DNA of 64,000 nt from Paenibacillus sp. BIC5C1 (GCF_032399705.1 NZ_CP135922.1:3596001-3660000), one strand, 5' to 3'; positions 53,263 through 62,460 are shown, counted from the stretch's first letter. The notes: generated by a model from the letters alone, not told the origin. A program made the numbers and translations.

Positions 53263-54164
53263 TTACTTGAATGGATTGATAATGGCTACGGCGCACTCGT
53301 CCAAATCGCCATCACGCAAAAGAATATAATCTGCTGAAGAAAGCTTGAACTTCGTGTAATCATAATTCTCTACGAACTTTCCATATTGGAAGAGATCCAA
53401 GCTACTCACTACCGGATAGTTATTCATTCCTGTTTTATCACCATTATTTATAAAAGCAGCATCTAGCACATGGCGCCCCTTTGCAAAACTCTTCTTTACT
53501 AAGAACGCGATAGGATTTCCTCTGACACTACTTCTGATCTGTACCACATTCCCGCTACGTACAGGATCTTTTACCAAATCAATGCTATATACTACTTGAC
53601 TATTCGCTAGTTGGATGGGTAAATCACTCTCTTTGATAATCTTCACGCCAGGGGAAGTTTCATTCTTCAGGTTTTTAACTTAAACGCCTTATCATCTGTA
53701 CTACGGAAGTCTTTGTTCCCGATCCAGACCCAGCGGCCAATCTTGTCCAACTCTACCTTCTGGCCAAATCCTTCACTCACCAGACGCAGGGGAACAAAGG
53801 TCCGGTTTGGCTTCAGGATGATTTGCGTGCCATAGTCTTTCTTCTGGCCATCGACGAGGGCTGAAGTATGCCTGATCGTCATGTCCACTTGATGATCTTT
53901 GCTGACCATCCCAACCTTGGAAACTTTTCCTTACTTGGAGCACGTCACCTTTGCACCCAGCGCTTTAGATACAAAGCGGATCGGAACCATGACACTACCT
54001 TGGCCATCTTGGAATGGCTTCGCATCTGGAAACTTCATTTTAACGGTATTCAGCAATACCTCTACTTGCTTCGGAGTACTTGCAGCTGCAACTGCTTCGT
54101 TTCCCGAACCTATCATGCTTACAGTCAATATACTTGCTATTACTGTTAATAACAGTTTCTTCAT
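53263..54164 (-). pseudogene. stalk-domain (copper amine oxidase N-like) secreted protein, two lesions
   Basis: One gene in three pieces. Piece 1 (54164-53934) has a signal peptide and a stalk domain (VMVPIRFVSKALGAKV), then an in-frame TAA at 53933-53931. Piece 2 (to 53667) continues in the same frame with a second stalk repeat (TFVPLRLVSEGFGQKVE, WVWIGNKDF). Restoring one A in the A-run at 53672-53676 joins it to piece 3 (53646-53263; VVYSIDLVKDP to the end INPFK). The lesions are thus one stop and one single-base deletion; both could be real or sequencing errors. Confidence 0.8.
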
Positions 54165-54686
54165 TATCTAAATCCCTCTGCTTTCCATATGTACTTATTC
54201 TCACTATCACATCCCAGTATCTTTTTCTTTACATAGGTCTACAAATCCTAAATATCAAACAAACTTGGCAATAGTAAGAATATTTTACCATGTACTATAG
54301 TTTATAAATAGGTATTTTATCCCATTTTTATTATACAAGACTTTCTATGTGAATTAATTAGATGCACCTCTAATCAAATTACAAAATTCATCCTTAGTCC
54401 AAGTAACCAATGTAAAAGAGCGGTAATTTATTGTCATTGCTAGCCGCCATTTGGCTAAGACTCCAACATAATTAGCAAAAAGATGTACAGAGTTTTTTTT
54501 CAATCCACCACCTTTTCTAAAGAGACTAATCACTGAGTCCCTACATTTTTTAGAGAATCATGGTAGTTCTTATCTAGCTGCAGCCAAAAATCAGCTGGCG
54601 GCTGAACAATTTAGCAAACTTTTCGGCAAAATATAATACGGTTCTTTGGTGATATTTTCAATATCATTCATTAAACTAACCTGCCA
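54165..54686. other. AT-rich gap without a clear gene
   Basis: An open minus-strand frame of about 65 codons near 54356-54555 (FANYVGVLAKWRLAM, TWTKDEFCNLI) looks protein-like but has no start codon and no family I know. Otherwise nothing. Confidence 0.4.
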
Positions 54687-54819
54687 GTTAGCTTAATGAA
54701 ATAAGGCAAAATACCGATTAGATATACGCCGAATCGGTAATTGGAACATGTTCTTGTCCATCTCGGCAATCGGTACAAGTTCTTGTCCTTGGCTCGGGAC
54801 AAGAACTTGTACCGATAAA
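54687..54819. repeat. dispersed palindromic repeat R-A, copy 2
   Basis: Shares about 133 bases with 47355-47489, including the perfect 18-base inverted repeat (54771-54788 with 54797-54814). It is followed directly by R-B. Confidence 0.85.
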
Positions 54820-54821
54820 TT

Positions 54822-54874
54822 AAAAAAGCCGCTAAAATAGCGACTTCAATGGGATCATGTTCTTGTCCCTCGAC
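54822..54874 (-). repeat. dispersed repeat R-B, copy 3
   Basis: AAAAAGCCGCTA..TAGCGACTT then AATGGGATCATGTTCTTGTCCCTCGAC-type end. On the minus strand it forms a terminator with a T-run and overlaps the end of a gene remnant. Confidence 0.75.
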
Positions 54875-55109
54875 ATATTTCTTGTAAAGAAAGATTTCGA
54901 TCATAATTCTCTACCGAGTAACGTATGCCCGCATCAACAAGCGCACTGTATAGAGACATTGCCATAGGAGGATGATGAGATGATAGATGCTGTAATATTC
55001 GGTTCATAAATCGGCTCATTTCGTCCGCTGTAGTAATATCAGAGATATCTTTATGGATTAGATGAAAAATCTCCTGGTACTCCTCCGTGAGCCTCCCCTC
55101 CGCGATTAC
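54855..55109 (-). pseudogene. remnant of an unidentified gene (C-terminal part)
   Basis: An 84-codon frame, open from a TAG at 55112-55110 to a TGA inside repeat R-B, with no start codon. The reading GRLTEEYQEIFHLIH, MSRFMNRILQHLS, MAMSLYSALVDAGIRYSVE is protein-like, helical and evenly composed. I do not recognise it; it may be the ligand-binding end of a regulator. The last codons come from the repeat. Confidence 0.4.
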
Positions 55110-55178
55110 CTAAATCGTCGTTAACTTATCGTTTACGCCCTTTATTTAGTGCCTGTGCTCCTTCTACCCTCGCTATTT

Positions 55179-55784
55179 TTATTCCTCGACGGCGATGCCG
55201 GCAGCTCTTAAATGCCCGTAGGCAACTATTCTACTAAACTGAGATGAAACTTCATCTGCAGGAAGGGGTTTTTCGTATTTAATCCACCAAATTACAATCC
55301 CCATGAAAGCCGATCCGAGGTATTCGAGCAGCAATTCCTTGGATACCGCTAAAGGGGAGTTTCCCTGAACAGGTTTCCACCCCTCAGTCAATTTAACTTT
55401 AATGATATTCTCCATTTTCACTTGAAACTGATAGATTCGATTCTCTTCAATTAACATGGAATGGTAAAAAGTCATATTAAGAGAAATATGTTCCAGTACA
55501 GTTTCCATCACTGTCTCAAGTAGAGAAATACTGAAAGGATTCATGCTGATCGGACAAAGAACGACTGCATCCTTTAAATCGCTTAACAATTCATTCATAC
55601 ATGTATCTAATAAATCAGGCTTGTTTTGGTAGTGAAGATAAAAAGTGTTTCGATTGATCATAGCCCGATCGGCAATATCCTGAATCGTTATCGCTTCATA
55701 TCCTTTTTCCTGAATAAGCTCATAAAATGCCTTTCGAATCGATTGTTTCGTACGCAGTATTCTTAGGTCGGTTTTCTTGTTCAT
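55179..55784 (-). CDS. TetR/AcrR family transcriptional regulator
   Basis: A 201-residue repressor. Seen: the N-terminal helix-turn-helix at about 10-58 (RKAFYELIQEKGYEAITIQDIADRA, split by length, then NRNTFYLHYQNKPDLL) and a helical ligand-binding C-terminus with an SAFMGIVIWWIKY helix typical of the YsiA/TetR_C group. It is divergent from a SnoaL-like gene; a perfect dyad at the start of that gene's transcript is its likely site. Confidence 0.92.
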   Translation of the reverse strand: MNKKTDLRILRTKQSIRKAFYELIQEKGYEAITIQDIADRAMINRNTFYLHYQNKPDLLDTCMNELLSDLKDAVVLCPISMNPFSISLLETVMETVLEHISLNMTFYHSMLIEENRIYQFQVKMENIIKVKLTEGWKPVQGNSPLAVSKELLLEYLGSAFMGIVIWWIKYEKPLPADEVSSQFSRIVAYGHLRAAGIAVEE

Positions 55785-55874
55785 TGTGTTCGAACCCCCT
55801 CAATTTATTTAGCGGATTATGCGACAAAGTTATATGAGTTGTCTATTATACTTCAAAACTAAAAATATTGAATA

Positions 55875-55903
55875 TTGAGCGTTATATTAACCTCTAATAT
55901 AAT
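55875..55903 (+). promoter_or_regulatory. sigma-A promoter of the SnoaL-like gene
   Basis: TTGAGC (55875-55880), 17 bases, TATAAT (55898-55903). Confidence 0.75.
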
Positions 55904-55910
55904 GAGCATC

Positions 55911-55945
55911 AGATAAATAAACAACGTTTTGTTCATTATTTATCT
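55911..55945. promoter_or_regulatory. TetR-type operator
   Basis: AGATAAATAA (55911-55920) and TTATTTATCT (55936-55945): perfect 10-base arms, 15-base spacer. It begins at the predicted transcription start, so a bound repressor would block the SnoaL-like gene. Confidence 0.72.
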
Positions 55946-55978
55946 AATGACCAAAAAAATTCCGAGGAGGATTTACCA

Positions 55979-56758
55979 ATGACATTCAACCATCAAAATG
56001 AGCTTGTTCGTAAGACAGTCGCCGTGCTGGAAAGTTTTGAGAGCGGCAATCCCGAAGCGATTACGGCTTACGTTCATCCAGATCAATATATTCAGCACAA
56101 CCAGGCCTTACTCGATGGTCGTGAAACCATGCTTGGTGCTCTTGATCATTTAAAGGAAATTGGTACAAAGGTAAGCATTAAGCGGGCTTTAGTTGACGGA
56201 AATTATGTGGCTCTTCATTCTGTATATCATTTTCACGGCCCTAAAATCGTATTTGATATCTTCCGTTTTGAGAATGGGATAATCGTTGAACATTGGGACA
56301 ATTTACAAGAGATGGTGGAAAAGACACCAAGCAATCATACAATGATTGACGGACCGGTTACGATTAAGGATATCGACAAGACGGAGGCCAACAAAGCATT
56401 TGTCAAAAGCTATGTTGAAAACATCTTGCTCGAAAAGAACCCTGACCTGCTTGCCTCTTACTTTGATGGAGATACCTACATTCAGCATAGTCCTCATATT
56501 GCAGACGGACTTTCTGGTCTTCACGCTGCTTTGCAGGCTCTGAAGGAGAAAAAAGTTGAGTTTCAATATACTCATGTCCATCAAGTTATCGGGCAAGGCG
56601 ATTTTGTTATTACCGTGAGCGAAGGTCAATTTGGTGGTCAACATACTGCTTTCTACGATTTGTTCCGCGTACAGGATGGAAAGATCGCTGAGCATTGGGA
56701 CGTAATTGAGGCCATTCTGCCGGAAGAAAAACGAAAAAATACGAACAGTAGATTTTGA
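55979..56758 (+). CDS. tandem SnoaL-like (NTF2-fold) protein
   Basis: A 259-residue protein made of two SnoaL-like domains, about 5-115 and 135-250. Each has the family pattern YIQHN/YIQHS with a conserved His, a central LK strand, and a closing DIFRFENGIIVEHWD / DLFRVQDGKIAEHWD. SnoaL folds act as isomerases, hydrolases or ligand carriers for polyketide-like and small aromatic molecules; the reaction is unknown. GAGGAGG precedes ATG 55979. Divergent from a TetR regulator with a clear operator, so probably induced by a small molecule. Confidence 0.9.
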   Translation: MTFNHQNELVRKTVAVLESFESGNPEAITAYVHPDQYIQHNQALLDGRETMLGALDHLKEIGTKVSIKRALVDGNYVALHSVYHFHGPKIVFDIFRFENGIIVEHWDNLQEMVEKTPSNHTMIDGPVTIKDIDKTEANKAFVKSYVENILLEKNPDLLASYFDGDTYIQHSPHIADGLSGLHAALQALKEKKVEFQYTHVHQVIGQGDFVITVSEGQFGGQHTAFYDLFRVQDGKIAEHWDVIEAILPEEKRKNTNSRF

Positions 56759-56780
56759 AGTTTGTGTAGCTGAATCGCAA

Positions 56781-56818
56781 GAAAGACATCGCCGAATTTA
56801 TTTACGGTGATGTCTTTC
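56781..56818 (+). terminator. hairpin after the SnoaL-like gene
   Basis: GAAAGACATCGCCG (56781-56794) with CGGTGATGTCTTTC (56805-56818), one G-U pair, no T-run. Confidence 0.6.
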
Positions 56819-56868
56819 GCTTCACGAAAGTACTTGAATGGAAAACTTTAAAGTCCAATGGATACAGG

Positions 56869-56894
56869 AGCGTTGCTTCAGCAACGCTATTTTT
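56869..56894 (+). terminator. Rho-independent terminator before the ABC-2 permease
   Basis: AGCGTTGC (56869-56876), loop TTCA, GCAACGCT (56881-56888), then ATTTTTG. Confidence 0.85.
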
Positions 56895-56929
56895 GTTCAT
56901 TGCAATGAAGTGATGAGGGGAAGAGAATC

Positions 56930-58120
56930 ATGAAAATATTGACACAAAAAATGATGTAGCTCGGATTAGTGCTCGTCCTGATCGTGCTGACCGTATTCGG
57001 GGTAGCGATGATGGGATCGGTGCTGGGATCGAAGCCCAAGGAGCTTCCGGTGGCCCTCGTTATCCTTGACCGGCCAGCGGATCTGTCGACTGGAGGAATG
57101 ATTTCGGTTGGGGAAATGATTCGGGAAACGTTGGTGTCAGACCCGGCAATGCCGTTCGTTTGGCATATCGTGGATTCCGAGGAAACGGCTCGGGAAGGAT
57201 TGGATAAACGCGAATATTACGGAGTGATAGTGATTCCGGCGGATCTGAGCAGCGGTTTACTCTCGTTAGCAACTCCCTCACCGATTCATCCTAATGTGAA
57301 GATCATCGCCAACGAAGGGATGAACAGCCAAGCCTCGTTGGTTGTAAGACAGACCATGAGACAAGCGATGCAAATGATAAGCGAGGAACTGTTGCAGCTG
57401 CTGCTTGAGCAGATCGGGCAGCAAACGGAGCAAATTCCCGTTGAATCGGCTACAGCTTTAATGACACCGGTGACCGTTCAGGAGGACGTCGTGCATCCAC
57501 CGGGAGTGAATAATGCGTCGGGGAATGCGCCGGGTTTGTTGACCCAGATCATGTGGATCGGCAGTCTGGTGACCGGGATAGTTTTGTTCCTGGCTAGCCA
57601 GAAGGCGGTCGCCAAGGGTTCAAGGAAATGGACAGTAAGTGCACTGCAAGCTATCGTGGGACTTGCGACCGTTGGTATAGCGTCAGGCTTCACCTTATGG
57701 ATGGCTTTGTCGTGGTACGGCATGGAACTAGCGAACGCGAGGGAGACTTGGTTCTTCTTATGGTTGGCTGGATCGGCGTTCTTCTTGTTGCAATCTTCAT
57801 TGATCAATTGGATCGGATTTCCGGCTATGCCTCTGCTCGTACTGCTGATGTTCTTCTCCATGCCGCTGCTGAACATGGCTCCGGAGTTCTTGTCGCAGAC
57901 AACGCGAGATTGGATCTATTCGTGGACGCCACTGCGGTTCACGGCAGAAGGGCTGCGGGAAGTGATGTACTTCGGAGGACTGGACGCGGTCGGCTCAAAC
58001 GCCTTCGTTTTGTGGGGCGTCGCCGTGGGATTTTTGGTCCTGCTGCTCGCTTCCGGATTTAAGGCCGGTCGAACGACAGATGCGCCCCTACTTCTGTTAC
58101 AGGAGATTAAAATATGGTAA
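56930..58120 (+). pseudogene. ABC-2 type permease (YhgE/Pip-like) with in-frame TAG at codon 10
   Basis: From ATG 56930 (GAGGGGAAG upstream) the frame gives MKILTQKMM, a TAG at 56957-56959, then continues without another stop to 58120: first membrane helix (LGLVLVLIVLTVFGVAMMG), extracellular part (PVALVILDRPADLS, YYGVIVIPADLS), and five more helices ending at KIW. A single change from TGG (Trp) would explain the TAG. Restart at GTG 56969 would lose part of the first helix. Either a fresh nonsense mutation or an error. These permeases export unknown substrates and need a separate ATPase. Confidence 0.75.
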
Positions 58121-58185
58121 GAACAAACAAAGTTGTGTTGTCGGTATTTGGTTCGGTTAGTTGGGTTCGATATTCTCCATCATGA
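58114..58185 (+). pseudogene. truncated second permease gene of the same operon
   Basis: AGGAG then ATG 58114, overlapping the end of the preceding gene (ATGG), reads MVRTNKVVLSVFGSVSW before a stop after 23 codons. It looks like the start of a second permease gene cut off on the side of the IS30 insertion. Confidence 0.45.
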
Positions 58186-58330
58186 TATTATTTAGATAAT
58201 TACCTAATCCGAAATGACACAATGTTCTTATCCCGATACAGATATCCTTTACTCTTGAAGAATAGCAAAGAATCGCTAATCCACATATTTATGGATTAGC
58301 GGCTAAAAAATTTTTCTCTTCGACGAATTG

Positions 58331-59287
58331 TCAAACCAAGTGCGACAGTTCCTCTGTGAAAGATTCGTGAGCGGTTCTCCAACCCAAGCATTTTCGGGGT
58401 CTGTGGTTAATCAGATCCAGTGTTTGGCCGAGTTTTTCATCCTCTACGAGAGCGAAATCGGTTCCCTTGGGGTGGAATTCCCGTAATAACCCATTCCCAT
58501 TTTCGTTGGAACCGCGTTGCCAGGAAGAATACGGGTCAACAAAATAGATGTGCACACCATGGGTGTCTTTCAGGTTGGCATAGCAAGCAAATTCCTTACC
58601 TCTGTCAGCCGTGGCTGTAAGGAAGGTGCCTTTAGGGTATTGGGAGATGGCCACACCAAGCGCAATTTCCATGGACAAAGCGGTAAGATCAGGCATGAGA
58701 ATGGCGGTATACAGACGGGTTTTGCGTTCAATGAGCGTGGCTACACATCCCTTACTTTTCCCACGACCCGATACGACGGTATCCAGTTCCCAGTGTCCAA
58801 ACGTTTCACGGGAACGAACCTCATTGGGGCGATCCGAAATGGATCTGCCGATCGCAAATTTACCGCGAGTTTCTGCAGGTTTCTGACGCTTCCCTTTGTG
58901 TCGAAGGACCTGTAACGCGCCTCGAACCAAACGCCCCGTGTAGAGCCAGCGATAGATGGTTTTGAAGGAGATTACAGGCAGGCCATCGACTCGGAAGTGT
59001 TCGGTAATTTGTTCGGGAGACCATGTGGCCCTCAGTTTTTCCTCAAGCAAAGCAGCTAGGGAAGCAGACCACTTGCCGGTGGATACAGATGCCTTACGAC
59101 GTTCCACACACGCATTCTGGGCTTGTTCTGCTTCATAGGCTTCAAATGAAGCTGTACGCTGTAATTCACGACAAATAGTCGAAGGGTGTCTGCCGAGTTC
59201 CTTTGCGATCGCTCGTGAACTTTTGCCTTGCTGGTGGAGGATTTCTAGCTTGCTGCGTTCGATTATGCTAAGATGTTTGTAGCTCAT
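58331..59287 (-). CDS. IS30 family transposase
   Basis: A 318-residue transposase. Seen: N-terminal helix-turn-helix (SYKHLSIIERSKLEIL, GKSSRAIAKELGRHPSTI), and a DDE domain with WELDTVVS (Asp), LTATADRGKEF (Asp; most relatives have DNG here) and WQRGSNENGNGLLR (Glu). The frame is intact, so it may be active. The stop codon TGA (58333-58331) lies just outside the left inverted repeat, so the last residues come from flanking DNA. Confidence 0.94.
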   Translation of the reverse strand: MSYKHLSIIERSKLEILHQQGKSSRAIAKELGRHPSTICRELQRTASFEAYEAEQAQNACVERRKASVSTGKWSASLAALLEEKLRATWSPEQITEHFRVDGLPVISFKTIYRWLYTGRLVRGALQVLRHKGKRQKPAETRGKFAIGRSISDRPNEVRSRETFGHWELDTVVSGRGKSKGCVATLIERKTRLYTAILMPDLTALSMEIALGVAISQYPKGTFLTATADRGKEFACYANLKDTHGVHIYFVDPYSSWQRGSNENGNGLLREFHPKGTDFALVEDEKLGQTLDLINHRPRKCLGWRTAHESFTEELSHLV

Positions 59288-59386
59288 GGTGGATTCTCCT
59301 TGTGTGAATGGTGGTTATGGTGACTTCATTCTACACGAATCCGGCCATGGGCCCTTTTTTATTTATTTCCAGTAGGTGTCGCACTT
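58338..59386 (-). mobile_element. IS30-family insertion sequence
   Basis: About 1.05 kb bounded by AAGTGCGACA (58338-58347) and its inverse TGTCGCACTT (59377-59386). I could not see a target duplication. It separates the broken ABC-2 permease operon from other gene remnants. Confidence 0.75.
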
Positions 59387-59471
59387 CATATTACAATCCG
59401 TCCTTCATAAAAACTTCAACAGATTATTGAAGTATCTTATATTCAATAGTTTGGACCATCGCGTTGACGAG

Positions 59472-59663
59472 TTAATTGAAGATTCGGAGTACTTTGCGGC
59501 GATTCCTTGTAACTCTGACCAATACATCGCCTTTGGCGAGCTTGTAGTCAAAAGTCGTGAACTTCACATCGAGAACCTCTTGTGGATCACAGAAGCGATT
59601 CTGATGGTACTTTGCCTTTGCGGCCCATAGTATGTCTTCCTTGCAAATAACTCTAATCTTTTG
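59472..59663 (-). pseudogene. short unidentified coding remnant next to IS30
   Basis: A 63-codon open frame without a start codon reads AAKAKYHQNRFCDPQEVLD, KFTTFDYKLAKGDVLVRV and TRNRRKVLRIFN before TAA. Composition is protein-like; family not recognised. It is probably the end of a gene lost on its 5' side. Confidence 0.3.
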
Positions 59664-59692
59664 TTAGAATTAAGTTGGTAACATGCCAGTTT

Positions 59693-60305
59693 TCAATCTT
59701 CAATTTTAGAAAACGGCGATTTGATTTTAAAGAATTCTTTATACGTTATTGGTTTTCGGCCAATCAGACGTTCAAGATCTCCAGACGCCTCCGAGAATTC
59801 TCCAGTGTTGATTCCTCGCACCCTACCTAATAAGAAATCAGTCATAAGAACAGGTAAACCATTCGCTACCATTTAAAGTATATGACTTATTTTCGTGCCC
59901 GTTTTGAGTGAGAACGGCTACGTTTGCTGCCGCCAAATCGTCCAGAGATGCAGCGGCTACTTTGCCGGAACCCGCGGGTACTCGCACGCCGACTTTAAGC
60001 GCATCTCCGAAATACGAATGCATGACTTCAAGATACGGTGGATTCCACAAAATGGTATAGTCTAATCCGGATGCTTTAAGCGTTTGTTCAGCAAATAAGT
60101 CTGACATCGATACTTCGGGCACAATAAGATTTGAATGTTCTCTTTGTATGATTGACGTGAAAATCACTTGTTTGACACCAGCCTGTTTTGCAGCTGCGAT
60201 GACATTGAAATGTTGCGTATTGCGGTCGGTAAATGCTTGCGCGGCTTTAATCTTATAACTAGAACCAATCACAACTTCCGGATCATTCACCTGTTTTATG
60301 ACCAT
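59693..60305 (-). pseudogene. NmrA-like NAD(P)-binding protein, truncated and internally deleted
   Basis: The first frame (60305-59838) starts inside the fold (NVIAAAKQAGVKQVIFTSI, LDYTILWNPPYLE, AAASLDDLAAANVAVL), so the N-terminal Rossmann part with GATGxxG is missing. It ends at YTLNGSEWF. A second frame (59848-59693) holds the usual C-terminus (TDFLLGRVRGINTGEFSE, DLERLIGRKPITYKEFF). Between them about 40 residues are lost with a frameshift. In life it would be an SDR-type oxidoreductase or redox sensor. Confidence 0.75.
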
Positions 60306-60438
60306 ATGATTGACTGAAAGTCCTTAACGTTAGGTGGTGCATGAATATGGGAGTTGGTAAATGTCCACAAATAACGAAACATTTCAACCAATAAGATTTG
60401 GTTCACACATCTGCTGGCACTTGCAACCTAGAATAGCG

Positions 60439-61046
60439 TTATCGTACACTGTATCGCTCCAACAGATTTAAATTCAATCCAGCAAGAGGACCTCCTATTT
60501 GCTGCAGCAGACCGCCCTGGCTTAAGGAGCCAAGATCAATACAGGCAAAACCAATATTCTCCCAAATTTCTTGCAAGACTTGTTTTGTTTGGATGTCGTC
60601 ACCGGACATGAATAGGACAGTCTTTGGCTTCTCTTCCGTGTAATTCTTAATCCATTCCATCGGAACACTGTTAAAAGCTTTGATTACCAGAGCACCCGGA
60701 GCATATTGTGCTACGATTTCACTCGAATTCTTTCTGATAATTCACCGACCAAAGGTTCCATATTTTCAAAACGGTTGGTAGCATCAATAAGAACACGGCC
60801 TGTCCAGTCAGGAACCATGGACAAAGCAATAGGCATTTGCGGCCACATTACGCTCAAAATTACAAAGTCCTGCTCAGCTGCTTCTAAAGGTGTTCCAGAT
60901 TTTGCGCCAGTACCGAGCGAGCTTACCAGCTCTGAGAGCGTTTCGGGACCACGGCTATTACTGAGCATAACTTCATGACCGTAAAGCAAGAGATGCCTTG
61001 CTAGCGTTTGAGCAACTATTCCAGCACCAATAAAGCCAAATTTCAT
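60439..61046 (-). pseudogene. NADP oxidoreductase, F420-dependent type (NPD), one frameshift
   Basis: The first frame (61046-60711) has a complete start: MKFGFIGAGIVAQTLARHLL with the GxGxxA NADP loop. It ends early at a TAG. Adding one A at about 60729 joins it to SSEIVAQYAPGALVIKAFNS and the second frame (to 60439; VLFMSGDD, GGPLAGLNL). The restored length, about 202 residues, is normal. The family reduces F420 or other acceptors with NADPH. Only this single-base loss separates it from an intact gene. Confidence 0.82.
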
Positions 61047-61334
61047 TAGGCACCTCCATGAAATTATATTTGTTTAACATTCTCATCTTACTCTTCAATG
61101 AAGGTAAGTTAAACGAAATCTAACAATATAAGTTACATTGTGGTCAAAAAAAAGGTTATCATATCGTCCAGATCATCTTTTATCGTGAAGCTAGCGAGAA
61201 CTCTTCCATTGATTAAGTTTGGCAGTAGATCGAGTGACTGTTGTTTCACGGTGAAATATTCAGAGATTATTTGTAAAATTCGAATTTGGAGGTACTGAGT
61301 GGATTGCACGTGATAATCCTTACCATTAAAAAAC

Positions 61335-61586
61335 TTACCGTCTTACATTCGTCAGTGTACTTCCCCATTCACCGACTGGTTCAAGCCAGCTTACGATTCT
61401 ATCATCAATTAGGTTGGTAAGTGCACCTTCATACTCAGCACGATAAGGTTTATTAAGTTCGTGTTGAATCCAACTTTCTCTTGTACCCTGCCAGATCTCA
61501 TAGATGACAAGATCATCAGAATGATCAAGATCATTGGAGACGATCGCATTGACAAAGGTAGGTTCACTCTTGAAGTTGCTAATCAT
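61335..61586 (-). CDS. antibiotic biosynthesis monooxygenase (ABM)-like protein, N-terminus shortened
   Basis: An 83-residue protein with the second half of an ABM fold: NDLDHSDDLVIYEIW, and the closing VSWLEPVGEW. Typical members have about 15-20 more residues, including the first strand. A good ribosome binding site (AGAGGAG) stands about 20 bases upstream of ATG 61586 and is better placed for another ATG (61592) that stops after three codons, so a deletion has probably removed the true start. Function unknown; neighbouring HxlR suggests redox or quinone stress. Confidence 0.65.
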   Translation of the reverse strand: MISNFKSEPTFVNAIVSNDLDHSDDLVIYEIWQGTRESWIQHELNKPYRAEYEGALTNLIDDRIVSWLEPVGEWGSTLTNVRR

Positions 61587-61684
61587 TGCATCATTAGAAC
61601 ACTCCTCTTATTAATTTTTTTATTTTCTTCATGGTCACAAGTCTCATTATGTACTATGTATCACTTTTAAAATAGTACGTACTT

Positions 61685-61705
61685 TTTGGTTATATAGTAA
61701 CCAAA
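61685..61705. promoter_or_regulatory. probable HxlR operator
   Basis: TTTGGTTA (61685-61692), TATAG, TAACCAAA (61698-61705), a perfect 8-base dyad between the HxlR gene and the ABM-like gene. Confidence 0.55.
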
Positions 61706-61754
61706 TAGTGATAATTGTGATGAAATGCAGAATAAATTGATTTTTTAAATTACT

Positions 61755-62102
61755 CTATTCTACATTTAATCTCCGATATTCATCCTTGTTCCATGTCTTC
61801 TCTGCATAATCCTGACCCCAATCACAAAGAGCTCGCAAAGTGGGTTCAAGTGACATACCCATTTCTGATATTGCATATTCCACTTTTGGTGGTACCTGAT
61901 TTTTCATTTTTCTTATAATCAAATTATTACTCTCCAACTCCCGCAATGACTGTACTAACATTTTCTGAGAAATTGATGGTATGAGCCTTTTCAATTCACC
62001 GGTCCGTTTAGGACCTTTTATTAAGTAATACAGTATAAGAGGTCTCCACTTTCCGCCAATGACATCTAAGGTTATTTCCAGATCACAATAAAAAGTTTTC
62101 AA
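61755..62102 (-). CDS. HxlR family winged-helix regulator
   Basis: A 115-residue regulator. Seen: the N-terminal Cys block MKTFYCDLEITLDVIGGKW (C6, the redox-sensing Cys of HypR/YodB types), LKRLIPSISQKMLVQSLREL for DNA recognition, and YAISEMGMSLEPTL in the wing. HxlR proteins of this type sense quinones, aldehydes or disulphide stress and control detoxifying oxidoreductases; several broken oxidoreductase genes lie just downstream. A dyad at 61685-61705 is its likely site. Confidence 0.92.
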   Translation of the reverse strand: MKTFYCDLEITLDVIGGKWRPLILYYLIKGPKRTGELKRLIPSISQKMLVQSLRELESNNLIIRKMKNQVPPKVEYAISEMGMSLEPTLRALCDWGQDYAEKTWNKDEYRRLNVE

Positions 62103-62314
62103 TTGAGAAACACCATCCCTTATTTAATTTCCATTATTATAGTACATGTGTTGATTAAATCCACCTCCCTTGCCATATATTCTGTCTGTTTTTATCAATG
62201 CTATTACATGGTCTGTTTAAATCAGATAATTTTTAAGACGATTGAACTAACGGGAAATGATTGCTCAAAATGCCTGAGTTGTTTATCCTTTTTCAAGATT
62301 CAAATACGAAAAAA

Positions 62315-62382
62315 AAGAGCTGGACGCGTACCTTAACTGGAATGGATAAATCCAGTTCAGTCAGGGGCTTGCTCCAGCTCTT
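62315..62382 (-). terminator. nested hairpin with T-run on minus strand
   Basis: Outer AAGAGCTGGA (62315-62324) with TCCAGCTCTT (62373-62382), inner AACTGGA (62335-62341) with TCCAGTT (62351-62357); eight T follow on the minus strand. It lies in the otherwise empty gap 62103-62460. Confidence 0.65.
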
Positions 62383-62460
62383 ATACATTCTTATGTATAA
62401 CTCCTATGAGTGCGATTATCCGTTAAGCTTTGACATTTGAAGTAATCTACACTCTCAGAT

